Positions 1 through 9,058 of a stretch of 35,198 bases of DNA are shown here, in pieces. Below the pieces are notes generated by a model. That model was not told where the DNA came from and ran no database searches. It worked only from the letters and a program-made list of their open reading frames with translations. The stretch comes from an uncultured Bacteroidota bacterium (GTDB lineage Bacteria; Bacteroidota; Bacteroidia; UKL13-3), in NCBI GenBank assembly GCA_903897855.1, contig CAIUDH010000094.1:1-35198 (forward strand), written 5' to 3'. The translations under genes and the position numbers were made by a program. The stretch's first letter is position 1; each line of letters begins with the position of its first letter.

Positions 1-2
1 CA

Positions 3-140
3 ATAATCCGTTATTACTACTGTATATATTTCATTACTGTTTGCTACGATATTAAAACTGCCTGTGGTATTGCTCTGCTGAGCGATATTGTTTTTCTTCA
101 GAAGGTATTCATAGCTGCCATTGCCTCCTGCACCTGAGGC
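3..140 (-). pseudogene. SprB-like adhesin repeat fragment at left edge
   Basis: Read on the minus strand from 140 downward, the frame gives 46 residues that look like one SprB/PKD-type repeat of Bacteroidota surface adhesins: GGNGSYEYLLKKN, then TGSFNIVANS, then EIYTVVITD. It runs off the left edge. Upstream (higher coordinates) the frame stays open to about 270, but the translation becomes low-complexity and I saw no Met start, so the coding character seems to end near 140. It may be a broken remnant or the tail of a gene whose other part lies outside the window. Identification rests on one repeat only. Confidence 0.3.
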
Positions 141-404
141 TAAAAACAAGTATATTAAGTTAAAGAATTTGACTAAATAGGAATAAGGAATATATCTGTA
201 TTGTAATTGATTATTTTTGTATTCGTGAGAGGAATTAAAAAAACACCTACAACTTAACTTATGGGTCGGAATTTGAAAAGTATACAAACCCTGCATAATG
301 CATGTTCACGGGTATACTTCCTTATAATATAATTATGATTTTAGTCATACTATATCGATGCAATAAATGCTAACTTTGCTATAGTTCATTTAAGAAACTA
401 TTTT
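141..404. other. AT-rich intergenic region upstream of mbnP
   Basis: No convincing gene is seen. The stretch is AT-rich and ends with the candidate promoter of the mbnP-like gene at 371-378. The only other structure noted is a short self-complementary stretch around 293-305 (GCATAATGCATG). Confidence 0.5.
371..378 (+). promoter_or_regulatory. Bacteroidota -7 promoter element (mbnP)
   Basis: TAACTTTG matches the Bacteroidota -7 consensus TANNTTTG and lies 26 nt before the ATG at 405. No clear TTG -33 element was found at 17-23 nt spacing, so the call rests on the -7 element and its position. Confidence 0.4.
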
Positions 405-1136
405 ATGAAATATCTATTAGTATTGATTTCCCCCTTTTTGTTTTTCGTCTCGTGCACAAAAGATGGCCATGAAAAACCTCCCGTAATTATTCCTGATCAA
501 AGTGTTGATTTAAATATTACCTACACAGTAGATAATGCGGCGCTCGTGTTGAATTCATTCAACTATCAAAATCAAGCAGGCAATACATATAGTTTAAGCT
601 CGCTGGTTTATTATTTGTCGAAAATAAGTTTAATGAAAGCAGATAGTAGCCTGGTGCTGCTCAAAGAATACCAGTATATTGATGCATTTACTACTGCCAC
701 AAATAAGTTAAGCATCAAGGGAATACCCGTAGGCAATTATATTGGAATAAAATTCAATATTGGTTTGGACCCCTTGCAAAACAAGTCGTTTCAATTACCG
801 GCAACCACCGAGAATATAAATATGCAGTGGCCCGATATGATGGGTGGTGGTTATCATGTGATGAAAATGGAGGGGAGTTACAAAGACCTCTCCGCAACCT
901 ATGGATATGCTATGCACCTGGGAACCGACAGCTGTTTAATTCCAATTAAGCTCTTGAAGCCAATCAATATCACTAGCGGCAGTAATACGCCGCTAACTAT
1001 GGAGATGAACATCAACGAATGGTATCGTAATCCGTATAAATATGATTTTAATGTCGATGGTAATTATATTATGGGTAACATGATGGCCATGAAAAAAATT
1101 GTACTCAATGGTAACGACGTTTTTAGTATCAAATAA
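405..1136 (+). CDS. mbnP: MbnP-family periplasmic lipoprotein
   Basis: 243 residues. An N-terminal lipoprotein signal ends in the lipobox VSC with Cys17, so it is probably membrane-anchored and periplasmic. The body matches the MbnP-like family: a beta-rich domain with the core motif near residues 140-157 (MQWPDMMGGGYHVMKMEG) and a His-containing segment MHLG near 170-173. In characterised MbnP proteins a Trp is oxidised to kynurenine by the partner MbnH, which creates a copper site; Trp142 is the likely equivalent here. Many homologues have a second Trp in this motif, which is Met here. The partner gene follows after a single base, so the two are almost certainly co-transcribed and translationally coupled. 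No methanobactin genes are visible, so copper handling is inferred from the family only. Confidence 0.75.
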   Translation: MKYLLVLISPFLFFVSCTKDGHEKPPVIIPDQSVDLNITYTVDNAALVLNSFNYQNQAGNTYSLSSLVYYLSKISLMKADSSLVLLKEYQYIDAFTTATNKLSIKGIPVGNYIGIKFNIGLDPLQNKSFQLPATTENINMQWPDMMGGGYHVMKMEGSYKDLSATYGYAMHLGTDSCLIPIKLLKPINITSGSNTPLTMEMNINEWYRNPYKYDFNVDGNYIMGNMMAMKKIVLNGNDVFSIK

Positions 1137-1137
1137 T

Positions 1138-2196
1138 ATGAGAAAATCTGCTTTTGTAATATTAGTAACATTGATAGTAGTCATCAGCTGTCAGAAGAAT
1201 GTTTCTTTGCCGGGTAAATACACTGCAACCCCGTATGAATTGAAAGTCCCCAAAGGATTTCCAACACCTGTAATTCCGGTCGAAAATCCAATGACAGTAG
1301 AAGGTGTTAATTTAGGACATATGCTCTATTTTGATCCCATCCTGTCGAGCAATGGAAAATCTTGTAATACTTGCCACACTAAAGAGAGGTCCTTTTCTTC
1401 CCCCTTATTTGTAAGTAAAACAGGAATCAAAACAAGTGTTCCGCCACATCTGAACCTCGCCTGGAATCCTGAATACAATTGGGATGGCTCGGCACCCAAA
1501 TTAGATCTGCTTCCACTGGCTGATTTTGGACCTGATTTTTTTAATACCAACATGTCTGATTTAGTTCAGAAAATTAAGAGTCACCCGAAATATCCATTCA
1601 TGTTTAAGCAAGCGTTTAATGTGGATGATGTAGCGAAACTTTCGAGCGACGAATTGCAACTAAAAATTGTTTATGCCCTCTCGCAGTTCATGCGCACCAT
1701 GATTTCCTCCAATTCTAAATGCGATAAGATGTTTAGACGAGAGGTGAATTTTACACCAGAGGAACTCGATGGTTTTCAAACGTTCTCTACCGAGAGAGGC
1801 GACTGCTTTCATTGTCATGGATATCCATTGTTTTCTAATAATTCTTTTAATAATAACGGATTAGATTCGGTGCATTTAGGAGCTGATGTTGGTTTGTTTG
1901 CGGTTACGAAAAACGAGTATGATAAAGGCAAATTCAGTGCCCCAACCTTAAGAAACATCGAGCTTACGGCCCCCTACATGCACGATGGCAGGTTTCAAAC
2001 TTTAGAAGAAGTGGTGGAGTTTTATAATTCAGGGGTACATTGGAACTCCCCTAATATTGACCCTTTGATGACGAAGTCGGCGAAGATCTATGGACTTAAT
2101 TTATCGACCACCCAAAAGGCGAACCTGGTGAAGTTTTTGAAAACCCTTACCGATACCACCTACCTGAATAATCCTGAATTCGCGAACCCCTTATAG
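1138..2196 (+). CDS. mbnH: MbnH-like di-haem c-type cytochrome (CCP/MauG family)
   Basis: 352 residues from the ATG at 1138, one base after the mbnP stop. An in-frame ATG at 1099 lies inside mbnP and is not needed, because the 1138 start gives a clean lipoprotein signal (VISC, Cys18). Two haem-binding CXXCH motifs are visible: CNTCH at 76-80 and CFHCH at 223-227. The C-terminal motif APTLRNIELTAPYMHDG (268-284) is typical of the di-haem cytochrome c peroxidase/MauG/MbnH superfamily. The adjacent MbnP partner favours MbnH-type Trp oxidation over peroxide detoxification, though peroxidase activity cannot be excluded. Haem attachment would need the system II machinery, of which one component is encoded at 16585-19677. 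Confidence 0.8.
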   Translation: MRKSAFVILVTLIVVISCQKNVSLPGKYTATPYELKVPKGFPTPVIPVENPMTVEGVNLGHMLYFDPILSSNGKSCNTCHTKERSFSSPLFVSKTGIKTSVPPHLNLAWNPEYNWDGSAPKLDLLPLADFGPDFFNTNMSDLVQKIKSHPKYPFMFKQAFNVDDVAKLSSDELQLKIVYALSQFMRTMISSNSKCDKMFRREVNFTPEELDGFQTFSTERGDCFHCHGYPLFSNNSFNNNGLDSVHLGADVGLFAVTKNEYDKGKFSAPTLRNIELTAPYMHDGRFQTLEEVVEFYNSGVHWNSPNIDPLMTKSAKIYGLNLSTTQKANLVKFLKTLTDTTYLNNPEFANPL

Positions 2197-2309
2197 TGAA
2201 AGCTTTCAGGGGGTATTTACGCTAATGATGGTATAATGAAATGGGGAAGAATATCAATTTTGTCGTCATGTGATCGTCACTACTTTCATGTCATTCTTTT
2301 AGAAAGGCG

Positions 2310-2317
2310 TATCTTTG
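2310..2317 (+). promoter_or_regulatory. -7 promoter element (desaturase)
   Basis: TATCTTTG fits TANNTTTG exactly. The ATG at 2334 lies 16 nt further on, so the leader would be very short. This supports the ATG at 2334 over the in-frame TTG at 2322. Confidence 0.45.
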
Positions 2318-2333
2318 CATTTTGCAAAGAATA

Positions 2334-3314
2334 ATGAATCTGTCACAGCACACCACCAGAAGCGAAGTCATGTTACATTTGGGTAACGATGTAGAGAAAT
2401 ACTCCAACGAATTTTTAAAATCGATTGAAACCAATTGGCAACCCGGCGAGCTGCTTCCCGATTCGACCAGCGAAAGTTTTATTGAGGATATCAAAACGAT
2501 CCAAGGCCAGTCGGAAAATTTGAGTTACGATTTATTGGCGGTACTTATTGGCGACACCATTACCGAAGAAGCACTTCCTACCTATGAATCATGGTTGGTA
2601 AGCATGGATGGGGTGCAACCGCAGCAAAATAATAATTGGATGAAATGGATTCGTGGATGGACCTCGGAAGAGAACAGACATGGCGATGTGCTTAACCGCT
2701 ATTTGTATTTGAGTGGTAGGGTGGATATGCCCAAGTTTGAAGCTTCAGTGCAATATCTGATTGCCGATGGGTTTGATATTCAAACAGGAAGTGATCCCTA
2801 TCGAAGTTTTGTGTATACCAGTTTCCAAGAAACAGCGACGAATATCTCACATCGCCGAGTAGGAACTCTTGCAAAACAGAGTGGCAACCTGGTGCTTTCC
2901 AAAATTTGTGGACTCGTTGCGAGCGATGAAGCACGCCATGCCAAAGCATATAAAACTTTTGTATCTCGGATCTTTGAAGTAGACCCCAGCGAAATGATGA
3001 AAGCCTTTGAAGATATGATGCGCAAGAAAATTGTGATGCCTGCAATGTATATGCGTGAATTGGGCGAGAAGGTCAATACCTTTTCTAATTTCAGTGATGC
3101 TGCTCAACGATTGGGTGTTTATACTTCACTCGATTATATTGAAGTGATGCAGGATTTGATTACAGATTGGAAGATTGCTCAAATGGGTAATTTAAACGAG
3201 GAGGCAGAAAAGGCCAGAGACTATATCATGTCGTTGCCCAGCCGATTGGCAAGGTTAGCGGATCGAATGAGTAACCCTACCATTGAACACAAGTTTAGCT
3301 GGATCAAAGCGTAA
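2334..3314 (+). CDS. Acyl-ACP desaturase (soluble di-iron, stearoyl-ACP desaturase family)
   Basis: 326 residues from ATG 2334. It is a cytosolic di-iron enzyme that introduces a cis double bond into acyl chains carried on ACP, using O2 and ferredoxin-type electrons. The ferritin-like ligand set is complete: ITEEALPTY (Glu78/79), EENRH (Glu113, His116), FQETATN (Glu166) and DEARH (Glu199, His202). The length is typical of bacterial members, slightly shorter than plant enzymes because there is no transit peptide. It is a single gene with its own promoter, convergent with the peptidase gene at 3483. FabD, elsewhere in the window, belongs to the same fatty acid pathway but is not in the same transcript. 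The double-bond position cannot be read from sequence. Confidence 0.9.
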   Translation: MNLSQHTTRSEVMLHLGNDVEKYSNEFLKSIETNWQPGELLPDSTSESFIEDIKTIQGQSENLSYDLLAVLIGDTITEEALPTYESWLVSMDGVQPQQNNNWMKWIRGWTSEENRHGDVLNRYLYLSGRVDMPKFEASVQYLIADGFDIQTGSDPYRSFVYTSFQETATNISHRRVGTLAKQSGNLVLSKICGLVASDEARHAKAYKTFVSRIFEVDPSEMMKAFEDMMRKKIVMPAMYMRELGEKVNTFSNFSDAAQRLGVYTSLDYIEVMQDLITDWKIAQMGNLNEEAEKARDYIMSLPSRLARLADRMSNPTIEHKFSWIKA

Positions 3315-3404
3315 TTGGAAACGGTGATTCAAGCCTAAATCCTTTTTTCTGTGCTTCGGTTTGATTATTTCAGGACTGAAATTTCCCTAAAAACATTTTA
3401 AAAT

Positions 3405-3443
3405 AGCAATACCAGCGATGTTCTATACATCGTTGGTATTGCT
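3405..3443. terminator. Long hairpin between convergent genes
   Basis: A 16-bp stem (3405-3420 with 3428-3443, one G.U pair) encloses a 7-nt loop. On the minus strand it is followed by an A/T-rich tail. It lies between the convergent desaturase and peptidase genes and most likely ends the minus-strand transcript, perhaps both. Confidence 0.6.
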
Positions 3444-3482
3444 CTGCGATTTAATGTGATGTTTATAAACGAGGAGTTTGCA

Positions 3483-5537
3483 CTAATTCTTCACTGGCAA
3501 AAACGCATAATTCTTACCATACTCAACCATCTGTTCAAAGAAGCTTTCCGGATATTCTATTTTTATATCAGTAATATTTTCTCCGTCCATTACTGCTACC
3601 AAACGCGGCTGAATAAAGCCTCGGTATGGTTTTAATCCCATTTTAGAATAGCGTTCTTTCACTTCTTTAAGTAGCACTTGATCAACAATAACACCATAAC
3701 CTTCTACCAAGGCAGAACCTGCTTTGTAGTCGCCTTGCGATTTGATGCGTTGAATTTCGCGTAGTAGTTCTCCAAAGAGGGTACGTAATTTTTCGTAATC
3801 ATTTACTTTCACAAATGTTTTCCCATCGCGTTTAACCCATTCGATGACATTGTCTTTTTTGCCATGTTCGTAGGCCCATTGGGCTACCAATTGACGGTTA
3901 CGCATGTGTGCTTCTTCTAAATTATTGCCAATCTCAATACGTGTTAATTGTGTGATGAGTGCGCTGGTGATATAATTATTATACTCACATTTAGCCACAT
4001 CCATGTTAGGCATTACGCCAATATCGATGAGTTTTTGATCCATAATAAAATACAGGCCTACTAAATCGGCACGTGCTTCTTCGAGGCAAGAGGCATAGTT
4101 TTTAAGGGTCTTGTCGGTCGTTTCAACACCGGGTTCAATTTGTCCGCTGGCATGACCTATACACTCGTGCATATCGGTATGAAGGTCGCCGGCCAGGCTT
4201 CCATATTTTTTATTCAGTTCAATATATTCTTCACTGAAAGCAAATTCGCCAAAGGCTCCTTTTTTCGCAGAAGCTTCATTATAGCTATGCACAATATTGG
4301 CAAGTGAAACCGATTTAGAACCATGAGAAGCGCGAATCCAATCGGCATTCGGAAGGTTTATTCCAATGGGTGTGGCCGGTGCGCCGTCGCCACTTTCAAC
4401 AATCACAGTAATGGCTTTGGCACTAATTCCTTTCACTTCTTTCTTTTTGTGTTGGGGTAGAAGCGGGGTGTGATCTTCAAACCATTGAGCATTATCTGCA
4501 ATTGTTTTGATTGTTTTGGTCGCTACCTCATCTTTAATACTCACCACACTTTCGAAGGAGCCTTTTTTTCCGATGGGGTCCATATACACCTCAATGAAAC
4601 CGTTTACCACATCAATTTTGCTGTCTAAATCTTTCACCCAGGCGATGCAATAATCGTCGAAATCTTTGACGTTCCCGGTGGTGTAATATTTTATCAATTT
4701 TTGCAGTGCGTCTTTTTGTTTCGCATTTTCTGAAACAGTCACTGCTTTCTCCAGCCACATCACAATTTTTTCAATGGAAGCACCATACATACCTCCCACT
4801 TTCCAGATTTTCTCTTTTACTTTACCGTCTTCTTTTATTACTTTGCTATTGAGCCCCCAACTTGGCGCATTGCCTTTGGTGCTGAATTTTGTGTAATAAT
4901 CTTCCACTTCTTTTTGTGTTACGCCTTCATAAAAATTCACGGAAGAAGCTTTTATATTATCAATATCTTTGGTTAAGTCAACCAATTTGGATTCGAATTT
5001 TTGATCAAAGATGAATGGTTGCAAGTAAGAAAGCAATTCATTTACAGAGTTGAACCCAGCCATATCAAAGCCTTTGGCGTCACTTTGTGTCATTAGGGAG
5101 GTGAAATATTCAAAGCTGCATTTAGGCACAAATTTATCGTTGCTATAGTGGTGATGGTTGCCATTACTGAACCAGAATCGTCCACAATATTCTTTGAAGT
5201 TAAGCCAGTCGGCGGTTTTTTTGTCGCCACTATAAGTATTGTAAATATTTTCTAAAGTCTTGCGAATGAGCAACCCGTTTTTATCTTTTTGGTCGTAAAT
5301 CATATCGCGACCGCTGAGGGCAGCTTGGTAAAGATAGTAGGCTAATTTTTTCTGGTCTAGCGTTAAATTGTCGAAGCCCTCAATTTTATATTGAAGCAAT
5401 TGCAAATCGGCAAATTCATTGTCGTTAAAGGTGGTCGTATCACTCGTGGCCATAGCAGGTTTAGGATTGTTAGTCGCATTATTGCAGGCGGAGAGCAAGG
5501 ATGCAAAAATAAGTGTGGAATAAAAAAATTTTCTCAT
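3483..5537 (-). CDS. Dipeptidyl peptidase III family zinc metallopeptidase (M49), lipoprotein
   Basis: 684 residues from ATG 5537. This start was chosen because it begins a lipoprotein signal (MRKFFYSTLIFASLLSAC); an in-frame ATG 54 nt upstream would hide it. The M49 signature HEXXGH is present as HECIGH at 457-462, and the downstream EEARAD at 486-491 supplies the third zinc ligand (classical form EECRAD). M49 enzymes release dipeptides from the N-terminus of oligopeptides. The lipobox suggests an envelope-anchored form that digests peptides in the periplasm or at the surface. The FAD oxidoreductase stop lies 69 nt upstream, so the two genes may be co-transcribed. Confidence 0.85.
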   Translation of the reverse strand: MRKFFYSTLIFASLLSACNNATNNPKPAMATSDTTTFNDNEFADLQLLQYKIEGFDNLTLDQKKLAYYLYQAALSGRDMIYDQKDKNGLLIRKTLENIYNTYSGDKKTADWLNFKEYCGRFWFSNGNHHHYSNDKFVPKCSFEYFTSLMTQSDAKGFDMAGFNSVNELLSYLQPFIFDQKFESKLVDLTKDIDNIKASSVNFYEGVTQKEVEDYYTKFSTKGNAPSWGLNSKVIKEDGKVKEKIWKVGGMYGASIEKIVMWLEKAVTVSENAKQKDALQKLIKYYTTGNVKDFDDYCIAWVKDLDSKIDVVNGFIEVYMDPIGKKGSFESVVSIKDEVATKTIKTIADNAQWFEDHTPLLPQHKKKEVKGISAKAITVIVESGDGAPATPIGINLPNADWIRASHGSKSVSLANIVHSYNEASAKKGAFGEFAFSEEYIELNKKYGSLAGDLHTDMHECIGHASGQIEPGVETTDKTLKNYASCLEEARADLVGLYFIMDQKLIDIGVMPNMDVAKCEYNNYITSALITQLTRIEIGNNLEEAHMRNRQLVAQWAYEHGKKDNVIEWVKRDGKTFVKVNDYEKLRTLFGELLREIQRIKSQGDYKAGSALVEGYGVIVDQVLLKEVKERYSKMGLKPYRGFIQPRLVAVMDGENITDIKIEYPESFFEQMVEYGKNYAFLPVKN

Positions 5538-5606
5538 GGGTGATGAATAATAAATTAGGACAGCAAATGAAACGAAAATTACTTGTAACAAAAAGGGGTA
5601 GTTTTT

Positions 5607-7151
5607 TTAATTCGATATCGCTTCGGCTACACGTTGTCCGTCGATGGCGGCACTTACAATTCCACCGGCATAACCAGCTCCTTCGGCACAGGGGAAGAGT
5701 CCTTTTACTTGCACGTGCTGTAGGGTTTGAGGGTCGCGTGTGATACGAACCGGGCTGCTCGTGCGGCTTTCAGTGGCTACCATAATGGCATTGGCAGAAG
5801 TATAACCTTTTATTTTATTACTAAAATCGTGTAAGGCAGTTTTGAGTTTCACCGATATTTCGGGTGGAAGAACGTGGCCTAGATTCGCCGAAACGAGTCC
5901 GGGTTGATAACTGCAGGAGGGTAGTGTGGAAGAGCATTTGTTGTTTAGGAAGTCGCTGATTCGTTGTGCAGGCGCCTGAATGGAGTTATTGCCGGCGATG
6001 AAGCAATCGTTTTCTATCTTCCTCTGATATTGTAATGAGGCGAGGGCTCCGTATTTTTGGTATTTCTGATATTCTTTTTCGTTGATGCTTACCACCAAGC
6101 CACTATTGGCAAATACACCATTACGTTTGCTTGGACTCCAGCCATTAACTACCACCTCACCATCGGATGTTGCTGCCGGCGCAATAATGCCACCAGGGCA
6201 CATGCAAAAACTAAAGACTCCAGTTTGCTCCACCTGAGTAACTAAACTATAAGATGCTGGGGGCAAATAATCGGGACGGACTTTGCATTTATACTGTGCT
6301 TCATCGATGATATGCTGTGGATGCTCAACACGAACGCCAATGGCTAAAGGTTTTGCTTCCAAGTAAATATTTTTTCGGTGGAGAAGCTCAAAAACATCTC
6401 TGGCGCTATGTCCGGTAGCTAATATTAATTTATTGGTAACCACCTTCATCGTCTCATTAATGGTAATCGATTTTACTTCGTCAAACTGAGTTTCGATATC
6501 GGTGAGTTTACTGTTGAAATGCACCTCTCCTCCATAATGTTCAATACTTTCACGCATGGCAGTCACAATTTGAGGAAGTTTGTTGGTGCCAATATGTGGG
6601 TGGGCTTCATAAAGTATGTTAGGGTCGGCTCCGTGCATCACAAAGAGTTGCAGTATCTCTTGTAAGTTACCTCTTTTATTGCTTCGGGTATATAATTTAC
6701 CATCGCTATAAGTGCCGGCACCACCTTCGCCAAAACAGTAATTACTATCGGGGTTAATTTGCAGGTTACGATGAATCGCGGCTAAATCGCGTCGTCGACT
6801 TCTCACATCCTTTCCGCGTTCAAAAATGATGGGTTTAATACCCAACGTGATCAGTTTTAGAGCCGCAAAAATGCCGGCAGGGCCAAAGCCTATGATATGC
6901 ACCGGGCGTGCATTTGTAACATTTCTTAAGGCGTAGGTGAATGGTGTTGATACATGAGGCTCATCAATGGTAAGCTTGGCTACAAATCGAAATTTAATGG
7001 AACGGCTGCGTGCATCGATGGATTTTTTTTGGAGTTCGAACCCTGTAATCTGAGATTCGTGAATACCCAAGTGCCTGGCAAATGCTTGTTTTAGTAAGGC
7101 ATCGGTAGCGCAGTGTTCAGGTGCAAGTATGAGTTCGAGTTGTTGAATCAT
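5607..7151 (-). CDS. NAD(P)/FAD-dependent oxidoreductase (COG2509-type)
   Basis: 514 residues. An N-terminal domain of about 80 residues precedes a Rossmann FAD-binding motif GFGPAG at 88-93, with FERG (113-116) closing the beta-alpha-beta unit. Further family-typical segments are GGAGTYSDGKLYTR, ATGHSARDVFELL and the C-terminal GAGYAGGIVSAAIDG. It belongs to the widespread but poorly characterised family of FAD-dependent dehydrogenases often annotated only as 'FAD-dependent protein'. The substrate is unknown. It starts 47 nt after fabD on the same strand and may be its downstream partner in one transcript. Confidence 0.8.
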   Translation of the reverse strand: MIQQLELILAPEHCATDALLKQAFARHLGIHESQITGFELQKKSIDARSRSIKFRFVAKLTIDEPHVSTPFTYALRNVTNARPVHIIGFGPAGIFAALKLITLGIKPIIFERGKDVRSRRRDLAAIHRNLQINPDSNYCFGEGGAGTYSDGKLYTRSNKRGNLQEILQLFVMHGADPNILYEAHPHIGTNKLPQIVTAMRESIEHYGGEVHFNSKLTDIETQFDEVKSITINETMKVVTNKLILATGHSARDVFELLHRKNIYLEAKPLAIGVRVEHPQHIIDEAQYKCKVRPDYLPPASYSLVTQVEQTGVFSFCMCPGGIIAPAATSDGEVVVNGWSPSKRNGVFANSGLVVSINEKEYQKYQKYGALASLQYQRKIENDCFIAGNNSIQAPAQRISDFLNNKCSSTLPSCSYQPGLVSANLGHVLPPEISVKLKTALHDFSNKIKGYTSANAIMVATESRTSSPVRITRDPQTLQHVQVKGLFPCAEGAGYAGGIVSAAIDGQRVAEAISN

Positions 7152-7198
7152 CAGCAGGTAGGCTAAGGCGGAGTTTCTCTAAATGCCAGCGGCATCTA

Positions 7199-8071
7199 TT
7201 ATACAATTACTGCGGTAGGTTCAATCTTTTTAATAAGGCCTTGCAACACGGTTCCAGGACCATATTCGCTAAATTGTGTGGCACCGTCGGCTACCATGGC
7301 ACGCACACATTGCGACCATTTCACTGGGGCGGTAAGCTGGATAATCAAATTTTTCTTTATTTCAATGGAGCTTCTTACACCGATGGCTACTGCATTTTGG
7401 TATACGGAGCAAATGGGTTCATGGAAGGTGGTGGCTTCAATGGCTTTCGCTAGTTCTTCTTCAGCAGGTTTCATGAGTGGTGAATGGAAGGCACCTCCCA
7501 CTTGCAATACCAAGGCTCGTTTTGCACCTGCCGCTTTTAAGGCTTCGCAGGCTTTTTGAACACCTGCTATACTTCCCGAAATCACAAGCTGCCCAGGGCA
7601 ATTATAATTGGCTGCTACCACCACTTCATCGGTAATTGATTTGCATATTTCTTCCACTTTTGAATCGTCAAGTCCTAAAATGGCGGCCATCGTAGAGGGT
7701 GTAAGGTCACACGCTTTTTGCATGGCTTGAGCACGTAAACTAACGAGTTTAAGGGCATCCTGGAAGTTCAAAGTTCTGTTGGCTACCAAGGCGCTAAATT
7801 CGCCCAAAGAGTGACCCGCCACCATGTCGGGCACAGCATGTTGCTTCACCAGATAGCTAATCACCGAATGTATAAATACGGCAGGCTGCGTGACGTTGGT
7901 TTGTTTTAGCTCTTCGTCGGTACCCCCAAACATGATATCACTGATACGAAAACCAAGGATATCATTGGCATCTTCAAACAATTCTTTGGCTTTATATTGA
8001 CCCTCATATAAATCCTTACCCATGCCAACAAATTGTGCGCCCTGACCCGGAAAAACAAATGCGTGTTTCAT
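7199..8071 (-). CDS. fabD: Malonyl-CoA:ACP transacylase FabD
   Basis: 290 residues. It loads malonyl groups from CoA onto acyl carrier protein for fatty acid chain elongation in the cytosol. Visible motifs are FPGQGAQ at 7-13, the nucleophile elbow GHSLG with Ser88, an Arg at 113 where the malonate-binding Arg of the family lies, and AFHSP with the catalytic His196. The length is normal for FabD and the start at ATG 8071 gives the standard N-terminus directly before FPGQG. The other type II fatty acid genes are not adjacent. Confidence 0.95.
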   Translation of the reverse strand: MKHAFVFPGQGAQFVGMGKDLYEGQYKAKELFEDANDILGFRISDIMFGGTDEELKQTNVTQPAVFIHSVISYLVKQHAVPDMVAGHSLGEFSALVANRTLNFQDALKLVSLRAQAMQKACDLTPSTMAAILGLDDSKVEEICKSITDEVVVAANYNCPGQLVISGSIAGVQKACEALKAAGAKRALVLQVGGAFHSPLMKPAEEELAKAIEATTFHEPICSVYQNAVAIGVRSSIEIKKNLIIQLTAPVKWSQCVRAMVADGATQFSEYGPGTVLQGLIKKIEPTAVIV

Positions 8072-8198
8072 TGATGAAATATTATTTGCGGTAAAAATAA
8101 GAAAAAGTGAGGAGATGCTTTGGGGATTCTAATGGAAGCACAAAATCTGAACGGCGTAAGGTACGGGTCATTGTCACGCTTCAAATGTGAATTTGTTT

Positions 8199-9014
8199 TT
8201 ATTTCTGTGTTAACACCTTCATTATTGCCTCAAGTAATTTTGGCTTTAGGATAAGAAGGTGATCATCATCGATTTTATGGAGCACCTTTTCTCCAAACGC
8301 TTTCGTAAGTGTAGCCGTAAGCATAACAGGCATAATGAGGTCGTGGGTGCCGTAAAACAAGTGAAGGCGGATATTGTTTCTGCGAATTTTAAGGGTTAAC
8401 TCTTCCTTGGGCATCAGCAAGTTTTTGCAGAGCAGGATTCGTTTCATCAACAGGGCACGTTTTTCTTTCGTCGCATTTTTTTCAAGATAAAATGTCATCG
8501 CTTCTTTGTCGATCATACCCAAATAGTACCCCATTTTTATGCCTCCAAAAACCAGGTTCGGGTGTTCGATAAAGTAGCCTATGATTTTATTCGTCTGTTT
8601 TAATTTAGAGAGAATATCAACGATGGTGAGCTCTTGAAGGCCATCAGCGGCAATCAGATAAAGTTCCTTTGTGTGTATGTCAAACTGATGGAGTAAGGTC
8701 GTTGCCCATCGTCCACCCAGGCTATAGCCCAGCACAGAAAACGTAATGATAGAATTGGATTGGAAGAACTGGTTAAAAATATTTTTAAAATCATCGAGAC
8801 TCAATTCATGATTTTCGTTCCACTCACTTTCGCCATGTGCAAAGAGGTCGAAGCTATAAACGGTATACTTCGTAAGGAGTGCTGGCATGATGTAATCGAA
8901 GTTATAACAGTTCCAGCCATAGCCATGAAAACAAAGTATTACCTCTTGCGCATCGCCTTCTTTTTTGTAATGAAGTCGTGAGTTTTTATAAGTGATAAAA
9001 TGATGTTCAATCAT
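8199..9014 (-). CDS. Alpha/beta hydrolase
   Basis: 271 residues, with no signal peptide, so cytosolic. The fold is shown by CFHGYG (28-33, oxyanion region), GYSLGG with nucleophile Ser98, a candidate acid Asp225 in YGTHDLIMP, and His252 in DDDHLLI. The substrate cannot be predicted. It is divergent from the T9SS esterase, with 44 bp between the two starts, so the genes could share a regulatory region. Its stop lies 127 nt upstream of fabD. Confidence 0.8.
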   Translation of the reverse strand: MIEHHFITYKNSRLHYKKEGDAQEVILCFHGYGWNCYNFDYIMPALLTKYTVYSFDLFAHGESEWNENHELSLDDFKNIFNQFFQSNSIITFSVLGYSLGGRWATTLLHQFDIHTKELYLIAADGLQELTIVDILSKLKQTNKIIGYFIEHPNLVFGGIKMGYYLGMIDKEAMTFYLEKNATKEKRALLMKRILLCKNLLMPKEELTLKIRRNNIRLHLFYGTHDLIMPVMLTATLTKAFGEKVLHKIDDDHLLILKPKLLEAIMKVLTQK

Positions 9015-9028
9015 GAATTTATAAATTC

Positions 9029-9036
9029 TATATTTG
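9029..9036 (+). promoter_or_regulatory. -7 promoter element (T9SS esterase)
   Basis: TATATTTG matches TANNTTTG and ends 22 nt before the ATG at 9059. It lies in the 44-bp divergent gap. Confidence 0.4.
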
Positions 9037-9058
9037 TAAAAATACTTTTTTGTAACGT

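Noticed and set aside
66..78. 13-mer GGTATTGCTCTGC shared with 3435-3447
   Set aside because: Its contexts are unrelated (a coding-like repeat and a terminator stem); most likely chance.
1099..1137. Earlier start for the di-haem cytochrome
   Set aside because: It would overlap mbnP by 38 nt and place 13 residues ahead of a clear lipoprotein signal.
2692..3107. Several minus-strand open frames opposite the desaturase
   Set aside because: They mirror a conserved enzyme and have no recognisable domains or start signals.
7241..7559. Plus-strand open frames opposite fabD
   Set aside because: They are antisense to a conserved core enzyme, with no domain or promoter support.
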